Below, one piece after another: positions 52,295 to 60,953 of a stretch of 64,000 nucleotides of DNA. The position numbers and the translations under genes were made by a program. Source of the stretch: an uncultured Clostridia bacterium. GTDB lineage: Bacteria; Bacillota; Clostridia; Oscillospirales; Acutalibacteraceae. Location: positions 124,001 through 188,000 of the forward strand of contig CAKZZL010000036.1 of NCBI GenBank assembly GCA_937884995.1, written 5' to 3'. Numbering within the stretch: position 1 is the stretch's first letter; each line of letters starts with the position of its first letter. Under the pieces are notes generated by a model, which did not search any database, was not told the origin of the DNA, and saw only the letters and a list, made by a program, of their open reading frames with translations.

Positions 52295-53161
52295 CTATTT
52301 GTTATTTTGCTGCATCTGGCTTGCGTCAAGCATATTTGCCATGAAGCCCTTCTTTTGCTTTTTAGGCTTGTATTTCGGAGGATTTTCCAGTTTTGCACGC
52401 CATTTTTCTCCTGACTTGCCTGAAAGCATTTTGTTTATGGCAGCCACTGTCTCATAGAATTCATCATCTTCAATATATACTCTGCATACAGCCAAAAGCT
52501 CACTGTCATTGTTAAGTTCACCGAGAATTGTTACTGCAATAAGATCCTGTACCTGTGAGCTACCGTCCAGATATATATCGGACAAAATCTTGAACAATTT
52601 CTTGTTTGCCTGCGTGTCTTTTGATTTTATGGTATCAATTATATATTTATTGGCATGCTCGGTAAAGAATTTCTCACTCAGAAATTCTCCATATTTCTGG
52701 AAATTATCCTTGTATGCATCCTTAAGTTCGGGATAGAGTGCAGTCAACTTGTTTGCTAAAGTATTGTCATCATATGTCATACCTGCACGGACTGCGGATT
52801 TTGATATACTTGCGGGTGCCTTCTTTGTAAGATTTGCAGAGCCGGCACTTTTTTCGTTGTACTTCTCATCTGCAGTTTCTATTATCTCATTAGCTATGGA
52901 TTTTGCTTCTTTTTCATCAACATTTTCAAGTTCAAATAAATTTGTTGACAGCTTTGAAAATTCTTCGTCTCCTAGCTTTTCCATCAAATCCAGAACATTA
53001 TCATGTGATAGAAGTCTCAGTGTCAGATCATTTTTTACAAAGTCAATATATGCTGTTTCCTTTTCTTCACATATATTGTTATCTGATGAGAATCCTATTT
53101 TTTTCAGTTCATCTTCGGCAAATCTGCACACCAATGAAACTGCTTCTTTTCTGTCAGCCAT
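52295..53161 (-). CDS. Unrecognised helical cytoplasmic protein
   Basis: 288 residues, no signal peptide or membrane helix. Mostly charged helices; the C-terminal half (about 140-245) has an armadillo/TPR-like look (KLFKILSDIYLDG, DLIAVTILGELNN, VCRVYIEDDEFYETVAAIN), and the tail is basic and Gln/Lys-rich (KYKPKKQKKG). A flexible Ala/Ser/Lys linker (about 100-125) separates it from an N-terminal helical block. Preceded by GAGGTG. No family recognised; single-gene unit. Confidence 0.78.
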   Translation of the reverse strand: MADRKEAVSLVCRFAEDELKKIGFSSDNNICEEKETAYIDFVKNDLTLRLLSHDNVLDLMEKLGDEEFSKLSTNLFELENVDEKEAKSIANEIIETADEKYNEKSAGSANLTKKAPASISKSAVRAGMTYDDNTLANKLTALYPELKDAYKDNFQKYGEFLSEKFFTEHANKYIIDTIKSKDTQANKKLFKILSDIYLDGSSQVQDLIAVTILGELNNDSELLAVCRVYIEDDEFYETVAAINKMLSGKSGEKWRAKLENPPKYKPKKQKKGFMANMLDASQMQQNNK

Positions 53162-53230
53162 CTTTACACCTCATTTTCTAGTCTGTTTGATATTCTACCA
53201 TATAAAAGCAGATTTGTCATTAAAAATTTA

Positions 53231-53259
53231 TTGATAAGTAAAACTCAATATGATAAAAT
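53231..53259 (+). promoter_or_regulatory. Promoter of ddl-DUF1934-argS
   Basis: TTGATA (53231-53236), 17-bp spacer, TAAAAT (53254-53259), 30 bp before the start. Confidence 0.65.
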
Positions 53260-53289
53260 ATGTTTTGAGTATTTTTAGGAGTGATTGGC

Positions 53290-54360
53290 TTGAAAAATGT
53301 CCTTGTAATCTTCGGTGGTGTTTCATCTGAACATGATATATCTCTGCTCTCAGCCACATCTGTGATAAGGAATATTCCAAAAGACAAATATCTTGTATAT
53401 ATGCTTGGAATAACAAAAGAAGGACAAAGCTACCTGTATGGCGGTGATTATGAAAATCTGGCAGATGATAAATGGCTTTCAAATTCTGCACTTTTGAAAA
53501 AGGCCTTGATTTCATCAGACAGAAAAGATCACGGCATATTAGTTTTTGACGATGAGGGATATAGCCTTGTGCATATAGATGTATGCTTCCCCGTTTTACA
53601 CGGAAAAAACGGAGAAGACGGCACTATGCAGGGACTTTTGACTATTTCCGGCATTCCATATGTCGGTTGTAATGTAATGTCCTCTGCTGTTTGCATGGAC
53701 AAAGCAATGACCAACAGCATCTGTGATGTAGTCGGAATCAAACAAGCCAAATGGAAATATACTACAAAATATGTTTTTTATGAGAATCCGGATTCATTTA
53801 TTGAAGAATGTGCCGATTATCTCGGCTTTCCTTGTTTTGTAAAGCCTGCAAACGCAGGTTCTTCCGTAGGTATAAACAAGTCATATGATAAAAAGAGCCT
53901 TTTTGAAGATCTTGAATATGCTTTCCGTTTTGATGAACGCGTTGTTGTAGAAGAAACTGTTGATGGCCGCGAACTGGAATGTGCCGTACTCGGCAATGAA
54001 GAGCCCATTGCAGGTGCAATCGGTGAAATAGTGGCTTTGCATGACTTTTACGACTATGATGCAAAATATGTCGATGACTCAACAAAGCTTTTTGTCCCAG
54101 CCGATATTCCGGAGGAAAAGGCAGATGAAATTCAAGCTGTGGCGATTAAAGCATATAAAAATCTGGCATGCTCAGGACTTGCAAGGATCGATTTCTTTCT
54201 TCGAAATTCAGATGGAGAAATACTTCTTAATGAGCCTAACACTATTCCCGGATTTACAAATATCAGCATGTACCCCATGCTGATGAAGGAAATCGGCATA
54301 GAATATACGGATTTAATCGATCGTCTTTTAATGCTTGCCATGGAAAGGCAGAATGATTAA
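53290..54360 (+). CDS. ddl: D-alanine--D-alanine ligase
   Basis: Makes D-Ala-D-Ala for peptidoglycan. ATP-grasp fold: FGGVSSEHDISLLSA (N-terminal), FPVLHGKNGEDGTMQG, PANAGSSVGINKS, and the metal site in ARIDFFLRNSDGEILLNEPNT. 356 residues. TTG start at 53290 preferred: AGGAG lies nine bases upstream, while the GTG at 53281 is adjacent to it. Two bases separate it from the next gene. Confidence 0.94.
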   Translation: MKNVLVIFGGVSSEHDISLLSATSVIRNIPKDKYLVYMLGITKEGQSYLYGGDYENLADDKWLSNSALLKKALISSDRKDHGILVFDDEGYSLVHIDVCFPVLHGKNGEDGTMQGLLTISGIPYVGCNVMSSAVCMDKAMTNSICDVVGIKQAKWKYTTKYVFYENPDSFIEECADYLGFPCFVKPANAGSSVGINKSYDKKSLFEDLEYAFRFDERVVVEETVDGRELECAVLGNEEPIAGAIGEIVALHDFYDYDAKYVDDSTKLFVPADIPEEKADEIQAVAIKAYKNLACSGLARIDFFLRNSDGEILLNEPNTIPGFTNISMYPMLMKEIGIEYTDLIDRLLMLAMERQND

Positions 54361-54362
54361 CA

Positions 54363-54779
54363 ATGGATAATAATGTATTTATTAAATTAACAGCGACTGA
54401 GATTATAGACGGACAGGAAGAAACATTTGAAATTAACGTCCACGGTCAGCTTGAAAAGAAAAATGAAATAACCAAAATCTGTTATTCCGAAGATTTGGAA
54501 GGACTGGGGATAGAAGAAACCGAAATTACAATTGATAAAGACTCTGTCCTTATATTCCGGAAGGGTGCGCTGAATTGCGAAATGCTCATTCGTCAGGGAG
54601 AAAGGAATACAACCTTTTACGATACATCTCTTGGTAAATTAACAATAGGAATTTACGGGAAAAAAGTTTCTTTTTCGGAGGATAACGGTAAGTTCCATCT
54701 CATTTTGTCCTACTCTTTGGATTTCAATAACGATTACTTTTCCGAAAAGCATTTAGATTTTATCATCGAGGAGAAATAA
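54363..54779 (+). CDS. DUF1934-family protein (YwiB-like beta-barrel)
   Basis: 138-residue all-beta protein of the calycin-like DUF1934 family; VFIKLTATEIIDGQEETFEI at the start and FHLILSYSLDFNNDYFSEK near the end fit. It precedes argS by one base, the same order as ywiB-argS in Bacillus. Biochemical role unknown. Confidence 0.8.
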   Translation: MDNNVFIKLTATEIIDGQEETFEINVHGQLEKKNEITKICYSEDLEGLGIEETEITIDKDSVLIFRKGALNCEMLIRQGERNTTFYDTSLGKLTIGIYGKKVSFSEDNGKFHLILSYSLDFNNDYFSEKHLDFIIEEK

Positions 54780-54780
54780 G

Positions 54781-56526
54781 ATGTCAAAAATAGTAAAAAA
54801 TGCAACAGACAGTTTACATATTTTGATTTGTGAGGCTTTGGGAACTGCAATAAGCAATGGCTTGCTTCCTGCTGAACCCATACCCGATTTCAATATTGAG
54901 GTACCTGCAAATCATGATAACGGAGACTATTCCACAAACGTTGCTTTTATTTGTGCCAAGGCCTTCCGCTCATCTCCTCGTCAGATAGCCGAGGCAGTCA
55001 GAGACAATATATGCCTTGACGGAAGTTATTTCTGCAAATGCGAAGTTGCAGGTCCCGGATTTATTAACTTCTTCTTATCTCAGGATTTTTATGCTGATAT
55101 TCTTCTTGACATTAAAGCTTTGGGATCCGATTACGGCAGAAGTGATTACGGAAAAGGAAAGAAAATAAATGTAGAGTTTGTATCAGCCAATCCCACAGGT
55201 CCTATGCATATGGGAAATGCCCGCGGAGGAGCCTTGGGTGATTGTCTTGCAGCAGTTCTGGATTGTGCCGGATATACCGTTGAAAGAGAATTCTATATTA
55301 ATGATGCAGGAAATCAGATTGAAAAATTCGCTCTTTCGCTTGATATACGATATCGTCAGATTTTTCTTGGTGAAGATGCCGTAGTTCTTCCTGAAGACAG
55401 TTATCATGGGGAAGATATTAAAGAAAGAGCAAAAGAATTTGCCGATGTATATGGTGACTCATATTTAAATAAGGATGAAGAGACCAGAAGAAAGGCATTG
55501 GTTGATTTTGCTCTTCCCAAGAATATAGATAATATGAAAGCCAATATGGCAAAGTACAGGATTGAATATGACACCTGGTTCCATGAAAGCAGATTGCATA
55601 AAAACGGTGCTATCAAAGAATGTATCGATTATCTGACATCAAAAGGGCTCACATATGAAAAGGACGGAGCCTTGTGGTATAAGAATGCTCAGGTTCAGAC
55701 AGAAATACTTAAAGAAGAAGGAAAAACTCAGGATGAAATAGATAACCTTGAGCTTAAAAATGATGTTTTAATACGTACTAACGGTAATCCTACATATTTT
55801 GCAGCAGATATAGCTTATCACCATAATAAACTTGTAACACGCGGTTTTGATAAAGCTATTGATGTCTGGGGCGCAGATCATCACGGTCATGTAGCCCGTA
55901 TGAAGGGCGTCCTTCGTGCACTTGATTTAGATGAAAGTCGGCTTGATGTAGTCCTTATGCAGCTCGTCAACCTGATGCGGGACGGTGATGTCGTAAAAAT
56001 GTCAAAAAGGACAGGAAAAGCTATAACACTTACCGATCTTCTCGATGATATTCCCGTAGATGCTGTCCGTTTTCTCTTCAATATGAGAGAACCTACCTCA
56101 ACTATGGATTTTGATCTTGATCTGGCTGTTGAACAGTCATCTCAGAACCCAGTGTATTATTGCCAATATGCTAATGCCCGCATACACAGTATATTTAAGA
56201 AAATCAAGGCCGACGGAACAGAGATTCGGGATTGCAGTAAGGAAGAATTAAAACTGTTAACTGCACCCGAAGAAATTGAATTAATACGCTTCCTTTCCAC
56301 ATATACAGATGAGATTATAAGTGCGGCAAAGAAATATGATCCTGCAAAAATAACCCGCTATTGCATTGATCTTGCGACCTTGTTCCACAAGTTTTACAAC
56401 GCGTGTCGTGTTTCGGTTGAAGACGAATCACTGATGCAGGCAAGACTATGCCTTTGCTCCTGTGTTATGAATACAATTACAAATATACTAACAATGTTTA
56501 AGATTTCCGTCCCGGAATCAATGTGA
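54781..56526 (+). CDS. argS: Arginyl-tRNA synthetase
   Basis: Class I synthetase charging tRNA-Arg. N-terminal Add1 domain (about 1-115), HIGH-type motif HMGNARGGALGD (preceded by VSANPTGPM), and KMSKRTGKAITL as the KMSKS-type motif; DALR anticodon domain at the C-terminus (NPVYYCQYANARIHSIF). 581 residues. Last protein gene of conserved chromosome before the tRNA-Leu island. Confidence 0.95.
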   Translation: MSKIVKNATDSLHILICEALGTAISNGLLPAEPIPDFNIEVPANHDNGDYSTNVAFICAKAFRSSPRQIAEAVRDNICLDGSYFCKCEVAGPGFINFFLSQDFYADILLDIKALGSDYGRSDYGKGKKINVEFVSANPTGPMHMGNARGGALGDCLAAVLDCAGYTVEREFYINDAGNQIEKFALSLDIRYRQIFLGEDAVVLPEDSYHGEDIKERAKEFADVYGDSYLNKDEETRRKALVDFALPKNIDNMKANMAKYRIEYDTWFHESRLHKNGAIKECIDYLTSKGLTYEKDGALWYKNAQVQTEILKEEGKTQDEIDNLELKNDVLIRTNGNPTYFAADIAYHHNKLVTRGFDKAIDVWGADHHGHVARMKGVLRALDLDESRLDVVLMQLVNLMRDGDVVKMSKRTGKAITLTDLLDDIPVDAVRFLFNMREPTSTMDFDLDLAVEQSSQNPVYYCQYANARIHSIFKKIKADGTEIRDCSKEELKLLTAPEEIELIRFLSTYTDEIISAAKKYDPAKITRYCIDLATLFHKFYNACRVSVEDESLMQARLCLCSCVMNTITNILTMFKISVPESM

Positions 56527-56541
56527 ATTTTTAAAAAAAAC

Positions 56542-56570
56542 TTGACAGTTTTTTTATGCTTTGATATAAT
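56542..56570 (+). promoter_or_regulatory. Promoter of tRNA-Leu
   Basis: TTGACA (56542-56547), 17-bp spacer, TATAAT (56565-56570): perfect consensus, 28 bp before the tRNA. Confidence 0.88.
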
Positions 56571-56598
56571 TAATTTCGCCGTTGAGATACGGCAACAA

Positions 56599-56682
56599 GC
56601 GAGAGTGGCGGAATCGGCAGACGCGCACGTTTGAGGGGCGTGTGGTAATCCCGTACGGGTTCAAGTCCCGTCTCTCGCACCA
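56599..56682 (+). tRNA. tRNA-Leu (anticodon GAG), CCA encoded
   Basis: 84 nt including CCA. Acceptor GCGAGAG (56599-56605) pairs with CTCTCGC (56672-56678); anticodon loop TTGAGGG gives GAG, reading CUC/CUU leucine codons. Variable arm (TGGTAATCCCGTA-type) and T-arm CGGGTTCAAGTCCCG are present. The 3' end is the insertion target of the downstream elements. Confidence 0.95.
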
Positions 56683-56696
56683 ATTGAATAGCCCTT

Positions 56697-56749
56697 GAAA
56701 ATGCTTGTAATTCCTTGATATATAAAGGATTGTGGGCATTTTCTTTTTT
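56697..56749 (+). terminator. Terminator downstream of tRNA-Leu
   Basis: GAAAATGC (56697-56704) pairs with GCATTTTC (56736-56743), with an inner imperfect AATTCCTT/AAAGGATT stem, then TTTTTT at 56744-56749. It lies inside the inserted element, so it is element-borne. Confidence 0.7.
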
Positions 56750-56800
56750 ACCTAATTTTACCTAATTTTACCTAATTATGTTGGTCAAATGTTGGTCAAA
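56747..56800. repeat. Short tandem repeats beside the attachment site
   Basis: TTTACCTAAT occurs three times in tandem (56747-56776), then the 11-bp unit TGTTGGTCAAA occurs twice (56779-56800). Located 65-120 bp from the tRNA end, they could be arm-type integrase binding sites; this is inference. Confidence 0.6.
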
Positions 56801-56803
56801 AAA

Positions 56804-56826
56804 ATAGCACCCAAGAAGGATGCTAT
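56804..56826 (-). terminator. Terminator of the polyvalent protein transcript
   Basis: Minus strand ATAGCATCC (56826-56818) pairs with GGGTGCTAT (56812-56804, one wobble), followed by TTTTTTT. 35 bp after the small gene's stop. Confidence 0.85.
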
Positions 56827-56861
56827 CTTCCTCGTCCGATTAAAGACGAATGCAGAAAAAA

Positions 56862-57032
56862 TTATCTGCCATTAATTTCACTGATTGCCCTGGAGATTGC
56901 AGACCTCTCTCTGCTGTCTGCATGACTCATTGCTTCTTCAAGGCGGTCAACAACTTCCTTTCGGTCATTGTCTCTGGAGTAATGTCCTCTTACCCAATGT
57001 CTTGTGGACATTCCTTCATCCGAGTCAAGCAT
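56862..57032 (-). CDS. Small charged protein overlapping the polyvalent gene
   Basis: Frame of 56 codons from an ATG overlapping the preceding stop by 8 bp (ATGCTTGA), a common coupled arrangement. Strongly charged and helical (RGHYSRDNDRKEVVDRLEEA, SRERSAISRAISEINGR). Longer starts at 57092 or 57095 are possible. No family recognised. A good terminator follows. Confidence 0.5.
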   Translation of the reverse strand: MLDSDEGMSTRHWVRGHYSRDNDRKEVVDRLEEAMSHADSRERSAISRAISEINGR

Positions 57033-59616
57033 TTCTATCTTCTTCAGGTTCTTGATTGTGTCGGTTAGCTTGTGCCATGTTTGGCTCGTCATCATGAATA
57101 TTGTAATCGTAATTCTCCAACAAGTAAACACTGTTTACCACCGGATTGTCTTCACTGTCCATATAATAGGACACTAATTTGTATGTGTAAGCATCTTCGG
57201 TAGGTATCAATGCTCCTGTGTCACCTATTCGGAGATTATCTTGCTGATTGTTCTTCATTACTATGGAATTGAACTTTGCCCACTCGTTTCTTTCAAGAAC
57301 ATGGTATCCGTTTCCGTTAAACCCTGTGTCTAACCAGTCCTGGTCGGATTTGAGAGAGAAGATAATATTTTTTTCTTGAGCTAATTCATTTGTAACCTTA
57401 ATTCTGTCCTCATCATTATCCATCTCATAGGTCTTATACTCAATTCCAAGTTTGCCTAAAGCATCCTTCAAGCCGGCATCCGCATTTTCAGGCATAATAA
57501 CACCTTTGATTTCATTTGAATAGACTGCTCGTCTCGGTTTTGCTTCAAAATAGCCAGAAGGCAATGTCCTTACTTCCTGAATTAAATCCCACAAATCGTT
57601 AACAACTTGCTCAGAATATCTTGTCCATCCCTTGCCTTCTTTCTGTAGATAAGAAGCAACACCTTCTTTTGTCTTTCTCTGCATTATTGCTTCAAGCAAA
57701 AGGTCTGCCGCAGCGTCATGATTATGCCATGTGCTGATATCATCGGGGTTATAATTCATTGCAAATGAATCAGTTATTTCGTTAAGTTTTGCACGATAAT
57801 CTTTCCTTAACTTAATATATTCATCTTCATCTATCTTGCGAAGCCTGTCTCTATCTCCTTTGATATCACTTATAGACTCATATTTTTTTGCAGATGAACC
57901 AATCAAGGAATTGCCGCCAAAGCCTTTGCCTTGTTCTTGTGTGGTATCATACATTGCTCTAACAATGTTTTCCAATGTGTATTCATAATGTGTAGACTCA
58001 AAACTTCTTTTATTGCCGGAATTAGTATAATAGTCTTTACCATTATACAGACCTTTCTTTTCTACAAGTCCATTCAGCAAATCATCAATCCAGGCAGTAT
58101 AACCTTCTTTCTCTGCATTTGCTTTTATGAAAGCATCCCTCTCACTTCTGTCCTCAACAACTCTTGTTTCCTTTGGGTCAAAGTAAAAAGCATTGGACAG
58201 CATAAATTTATAATTACGAATCTTATAATCAGATGTGTCAACTCCAGCCTTTTCAATAGTCTCTTTGATTTCATCAAAATGTTTATACATATAATCTACT
58301 TTTTCATCAAGAGATTGAAGGTTTTTGTAATCCGCAAACCTTTCCTTAAGCATCTCATAAGCAAAGTATTGTTTGGCTGTCTTTTCATCATCTGCCGGTT
58401 TGTAAACAAGCTCTTCTGTCTTTTTAACATCAGGAAGGTTAATGCCCTTCTCAAGAAGGAATACTTCTTTCAGCATTGTGTTTGCTTTCAGCTCTTCTTC
58501 TATCTTGTCTAAACCTTTTCTGTTAAGCTCGTCCTCTGCATAATTTCCAAGTCCATAAAGAACACCTACTCTATTTCTTCCGTACTTTTTCTCAAGAGAA
58601 TAGAATAGGTTATGGAGTTTGTGTGCAACCTTTTCATTCGCCTTGTATTCTGTTGGCGGAACTGTGGGAGTATATGCATCAGAACTGTATACGGCATTGT
58701 CTCTTCTTGCAGGGTCTACTGTATCTCTGCCAAACAAAACCGATACATTTCCAAACGAAGTATGTCCAAGTTTTGCTTTGGTAATCGCAATGCTTGGAGA
58801 AGGGAATCCGCCCAAATCTTTTATCTGTTTAAGCAATGTGCTTTCACTTAAATTGTGGACTGCAATTAAGTCTTTTGTCTCCTCAACTGGAGCTTTAAGA
58901 GAAAATCTTTCTTCTTCCTCAACTTTTTTTGCATTTTCCTGTTGACTTTTGGTGTTTGTTTGCTGTATATTAGATTTAGAAGATGATTCATTTATCTTCT
59001 TAATGAGTCCATATTGTGAACTGGGTAACGGCAATTTGAGCCTATTAACCGACAGCCAATTATGGACTATTTTTTTATCTGGCTTGACATATAGGATTTC
59101 ACTTGTGTTTATAAAGTTTTGCAATTTTATGTCCTTGCCATATGCACTTGCAACCTTAATAACATCAAGGGAATTGCCACCATTCACTTGAGGATTCAAC
59201 TCAAGAGCCACAAGCACAGGACTGCCTTTTTTATCATATAGATTTCCAAACAGTGTTACCCTTCCTTGCACTGTTTTAGACTTCATTATTACAATTGGTT
59301 CTTCAAGCACATTTGGAACTTGCTTGATGATATCGTTTGTCATATCAGGATGCTTTTTCAAAATAGCTTTGATTTTTGATGCATCCCACCAGATGTCTTT
59401 AGAGTCAACCCCTATAAGCATAAGTGGTTCAGATGTTGTTCCTACATTAAATGCAAAACCTATTTTGTCCTTATCCCAAGCATCATACTCTTTGGCAAAG
59501 TTTTTGTTCACAGACAATCTAATATTTTTTTCGGAGTCTCCCTTTGAGACTTCTTTTTTATTGTCATTCTCCTCAAGTAATGTAAATCCATTTGCCTGGG
59601 CATCGTACTTATCCAT
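57025..59616 (-). CDS. C-terminal part of a phage/mobile-element polyvalent protein (MuF-C-like region)
   Basis: 863 codons from the first ATG, but the frame stays open upstream to about 59735, where it meets unrelated DNA; the true N-terminus is lost. Residues about 85-215 resemble the MuF-C domain of phage polyvalent proteins (NVLEEPIVIMKSKTVQGR, VALELNPQ, ILYVKPDKKIVHNWL). Then come a LIAVHNLSESTLLKQIKDLG block (about 265-310) and about 500 residues of charged, helical sequence including KGWTRYSEQVVNDLWDLIQE. Such proteins usually carry helicase or methylase domains in the missing front. Probably a remnant, though this long frame is undamaged. Confidence 0.72.
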   Translation of the reverse strand: MDKYDAQANGFTLLEENDNKKEVSKGDSEKNIRLSVNKNFAKEYDAWDKDKIGFAFNVGTTSEPLMLIGVDSKDIWWDASKIKAILKKHPDMTNDIIKQVPNVLEEPIVIMKSKTVQGRVTLFGNLYDKKGSPVLVALELNPQVNGGNSLDVIKVASAYGKDIKLQNFINTSEILYVKPDKKIVHNWLSVNRLKLPLPSSQYGLIKKINESSSKSNIQQTNTKSQQENAKKVEEEERFSLKAPVEETKDLIAVHNLSESTLLKQIKDLGGFPSPSIAITKAKLGHTSFGNVSVLFGRDTVDPARRDNAVYSSDAYTPTVPPTEYKANEKVAHKLHNLFYSLEKKYGRNRVGVLYGLGNYAEDELNRKGLDKIEEELKANTMLKEVFLLEKGINLPDVKKTEELVYKPADDEKTAKQYFAYEMLKERFADYKNLQSLDEKVDYMYKHFDEIKETIEKAGVDTSDYKIRNYKFMLSNAFYFDPKETRVVEDRSERDAFIKANAEKEGYTAWIDDLLNGLVEKKGLYNGKDYYTNSGNKRSFESTHYEYTLENIVRAMYDTTQEQGKGFGGNSLIGSSAKKYESISDIKGDRDRLRKIDEDEYIKLRKDYRAKLNEITDSFAMNYNPDDISTWHNHDAAADLLLEAIMQRKTKEGVASYLQKEGKGWTRYSEQVVNDLWDLIQEVRTLPSGYFEAKPRRAVYSNEIKGVIMPENADAGLKDALGKLGIEYKTYEMDNDEDRIKVTNELAQEKNIIFSLKSDQDWLDTGFNGNGYHVLERNEWAKFNSIVMKNNQQDNLRIGDTGALIPTEDAYTYKLVSYYMDSEDNPVVNSVYLLENYDYNIHDDEPNMAQANRHNQEPEEDRNA

Positions 59617-59736
59617 TGCATTTGCAACACCTTCTGCCCAGATGTCTGCTATGTTCTGTAAGCAGTCAAGCTGTGATGTCAGGTTACCATACTTGTTGCC
59701 ATTGCCTATGTATGCCTTGATTGAATTGGTTGATGA

Positions 59737-60313
59737 TACACCCGTGCATCATGCTTTGCGTGAGGCGCTCGCAAACTGCCTTGTAAACGCCGATTATTAC
59801 GGGAGACAGGGCGTTGTCGTTATAAAGAAGCCGGATCTGATTACACTCTCGAATCCGGGTAATATGCGTATTGAGATTTCTACTGCTATAAGCGGCGGCG
59901 TATCGGACCCGAGAAACAGTACAATGCTTAAAATGTTCAACTTTATTGATATAGGTGAGCGTGCCGGCAGCGGAATTCCTAACATATTCAGTGTATGGAA
60001 AGAGCAGAAATGGAGCGAGCCAATTCTTACAGAAAAGTTTGACCCCGACAGAATTACTTTATCGTTACCTTTATCGTCACAAAAAGTGTCGATAAAAAGT
60101 GACGGTAAAAAAGTGACGATGAAATCTGACAGCCAGAAGACTGCTATAATCGAATTCTTAACGGATCATCCGGAGGGTACTGTTTCCGAACTTGAATTAT
60201 TGCTTAATGTTAAATCCTCCCGTATAAAGCAGCTTTTATACGATCTTATAGATGACGGCATAGTTGAAGCTGTAGGTGCAAACAGAAACCGTACTTATCG
60301 TTTGAAACGATAA
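59737..60313 (+). pseudogene. AlbA_2/ATP-binding-domain regulator, N-terminus missing
   Basis: From DDTPVHHALREALANCLVNA the frame matches the C-terminal half of AlbA_2-type DNA-binding regulators: YYGRQGVVVIKKPDLI, LSNPGNMRI, GGVSDPRNSTMLKMF and GERAGSGIPNIF are the HATPase_c_4-like signature. A winged-helix C-terminus follows (SELELLLNVKSSRIKQLLYD). The first 200 or so residues are gone: upstream of about 59735 the frame is the antisense of the polyvalent gene. No start codon or ribosome site belongs to it. Confidence 0.78.
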
Positions 60314-60326
60314 ACATCCCGTGAAG

Positions 60327-60408
60327 CTCAACCACCAACCAAACGAAATTTGAATAACCGCTGTAAACAGTAAGTGAGAGGGGGAAAGCATACCCCACTC
60401 TCGCACCA
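60327..60408. repeat. 82-bp repeat A (element end with tRNA-Leu core)
   Basis: Matches repeat B (62481-62562) at about 72 of 82 positions without gaps, by hand count. Ends in CTCTCGCACCA, identical to the tRNA-Leu 3' end. GTGAGAG (60374-60380) can pair with CTCTCGC and GGGG with CCCC, so the last 35 bases imitate an acceptor stem with a 3' ACCA. Confidence 0.85.
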
Positions 60409-60412
60409 AAAA

Positions 60413-60438
60413 AGCAGGCAAATTGCCTGCTCTTTTTT
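60413..60438. terminator. Terminator directly after repeat A
   Basis: AGCAGGCAA (60413-60421) and TTGCCTGCT (60423-60431), then CTTTTTT. It begins four bases after an ACCA end, the spacing typical of a tRNA terminator, so it may be the original terminator of tRNA-Leu displaced by element 1. From 60439 to 60661 I see only a 31-codon frame from the ATG at 60531 (MMHELQTLCNGEKL) without a ribosome site, probably a gene remnant. Confidence 0.75.
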
Positions 60439-60661
60439 GCCTTAAAATCGGGCTTTTTCGCTATACGCTTTGATTTGTCGGGACTTGAAGTTTACACGAT
60501 AGCACACGATTTATCTCAATTGTTCTCAATATGATGCACGAACTGCAGACGCTTTGCAACGGGGAAAAGCTTGTTGAATATACAGAAAGATTGAAGAAAT
60601 ACGCAGCACATATAAACATAACTTAGCATAACTTCTTTTGAATTGCTGAGTTTTGGCATAG

Positions 60662-60886
60662 TGTCAATTATTTCGTAAGGGAGATTTATCGCTCCACAGT
60701 CTGAGGCACACATATGCAACGAGGTGTATTGAAAGCGGAATGCCGCCAAAGGTGCTACAACACCTTATGGGACACTCGGACATAAAAGTAACGCTCGACA
60801 CATATGCAGATGTGTTTGACAACTTCCAGTCCATAAGCGTAGAGAAATCCGACAGTTATCTGAATCAGGTAGGATTGGCGGTGTAG
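60662..60886 (+). pseudogene. Tyrosine recombinase (integrase) C-terminal remnant
   Basis: 74 codons in frame without a start. It carries the catalytic box II: LHSLRHTYATRCIESG (His and Arg), GHSDIKVTLDTYADVF (His and nucleophile Tyr) and QHLMGH. Ends naturally at TAG 60884-60886. A stop at 60659-60661 and unrelated sequence upstream show that the remaining 300 or so residues are lost. Most likely the former integrase of element 2. Confidence 0.85.
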
Positions 60887-60953
60887 AAATACGAAAGCCA
60901 ATATAAAAGAAAAGCGCATCGGGGAGTTTTCCTCGGTGCGCTGCTTTTGTTGT

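Larger units (their letters stand above)
56672..60408. mobile_element. Element 1: decayed integrative element at the tRNA-Leu 3' end (inferred)
   Basis: Bounded by the 11-bp tRNA end CTCTCGCACCA at 56672-56682 and its copy at 60398-60408. Holds a small gene, a phage-type polyvalent protein missing its front and a regulator fragment in opposite orientation. No integrase remains inside. Boundaries are inferred from the repeated core. Confidence 0.55.

Noticed and set aside
56747..56800. CRISPR array at the short repeats near tRNA-Leu
   Set aside because: Repeats of 10-11 bp are directly abutting with no spacers, and there are no cas genes.
57931..58512. 193-codon hydrophobic plus-strand frame opposite the polyvalent protein
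   Set aside because: Cys/Phe/Ile-rich shadow of a charged Lys/Glu-rich gene.
59324..59735. Upstream part of the plus-strand frame leading into the AlbA_2 fragment
   Set aside because: Reads antisense to the polyvalent gene; homology to the regulator begins only at about 59737.
60374..60408. tRNA-like sequence in repeat A (and 62528-62562 in repeat B) as a functional tRNA
   Set aside because: No D arm, anticodon arm or promoter; only an acceptor-like stem remains, better read as an element end.
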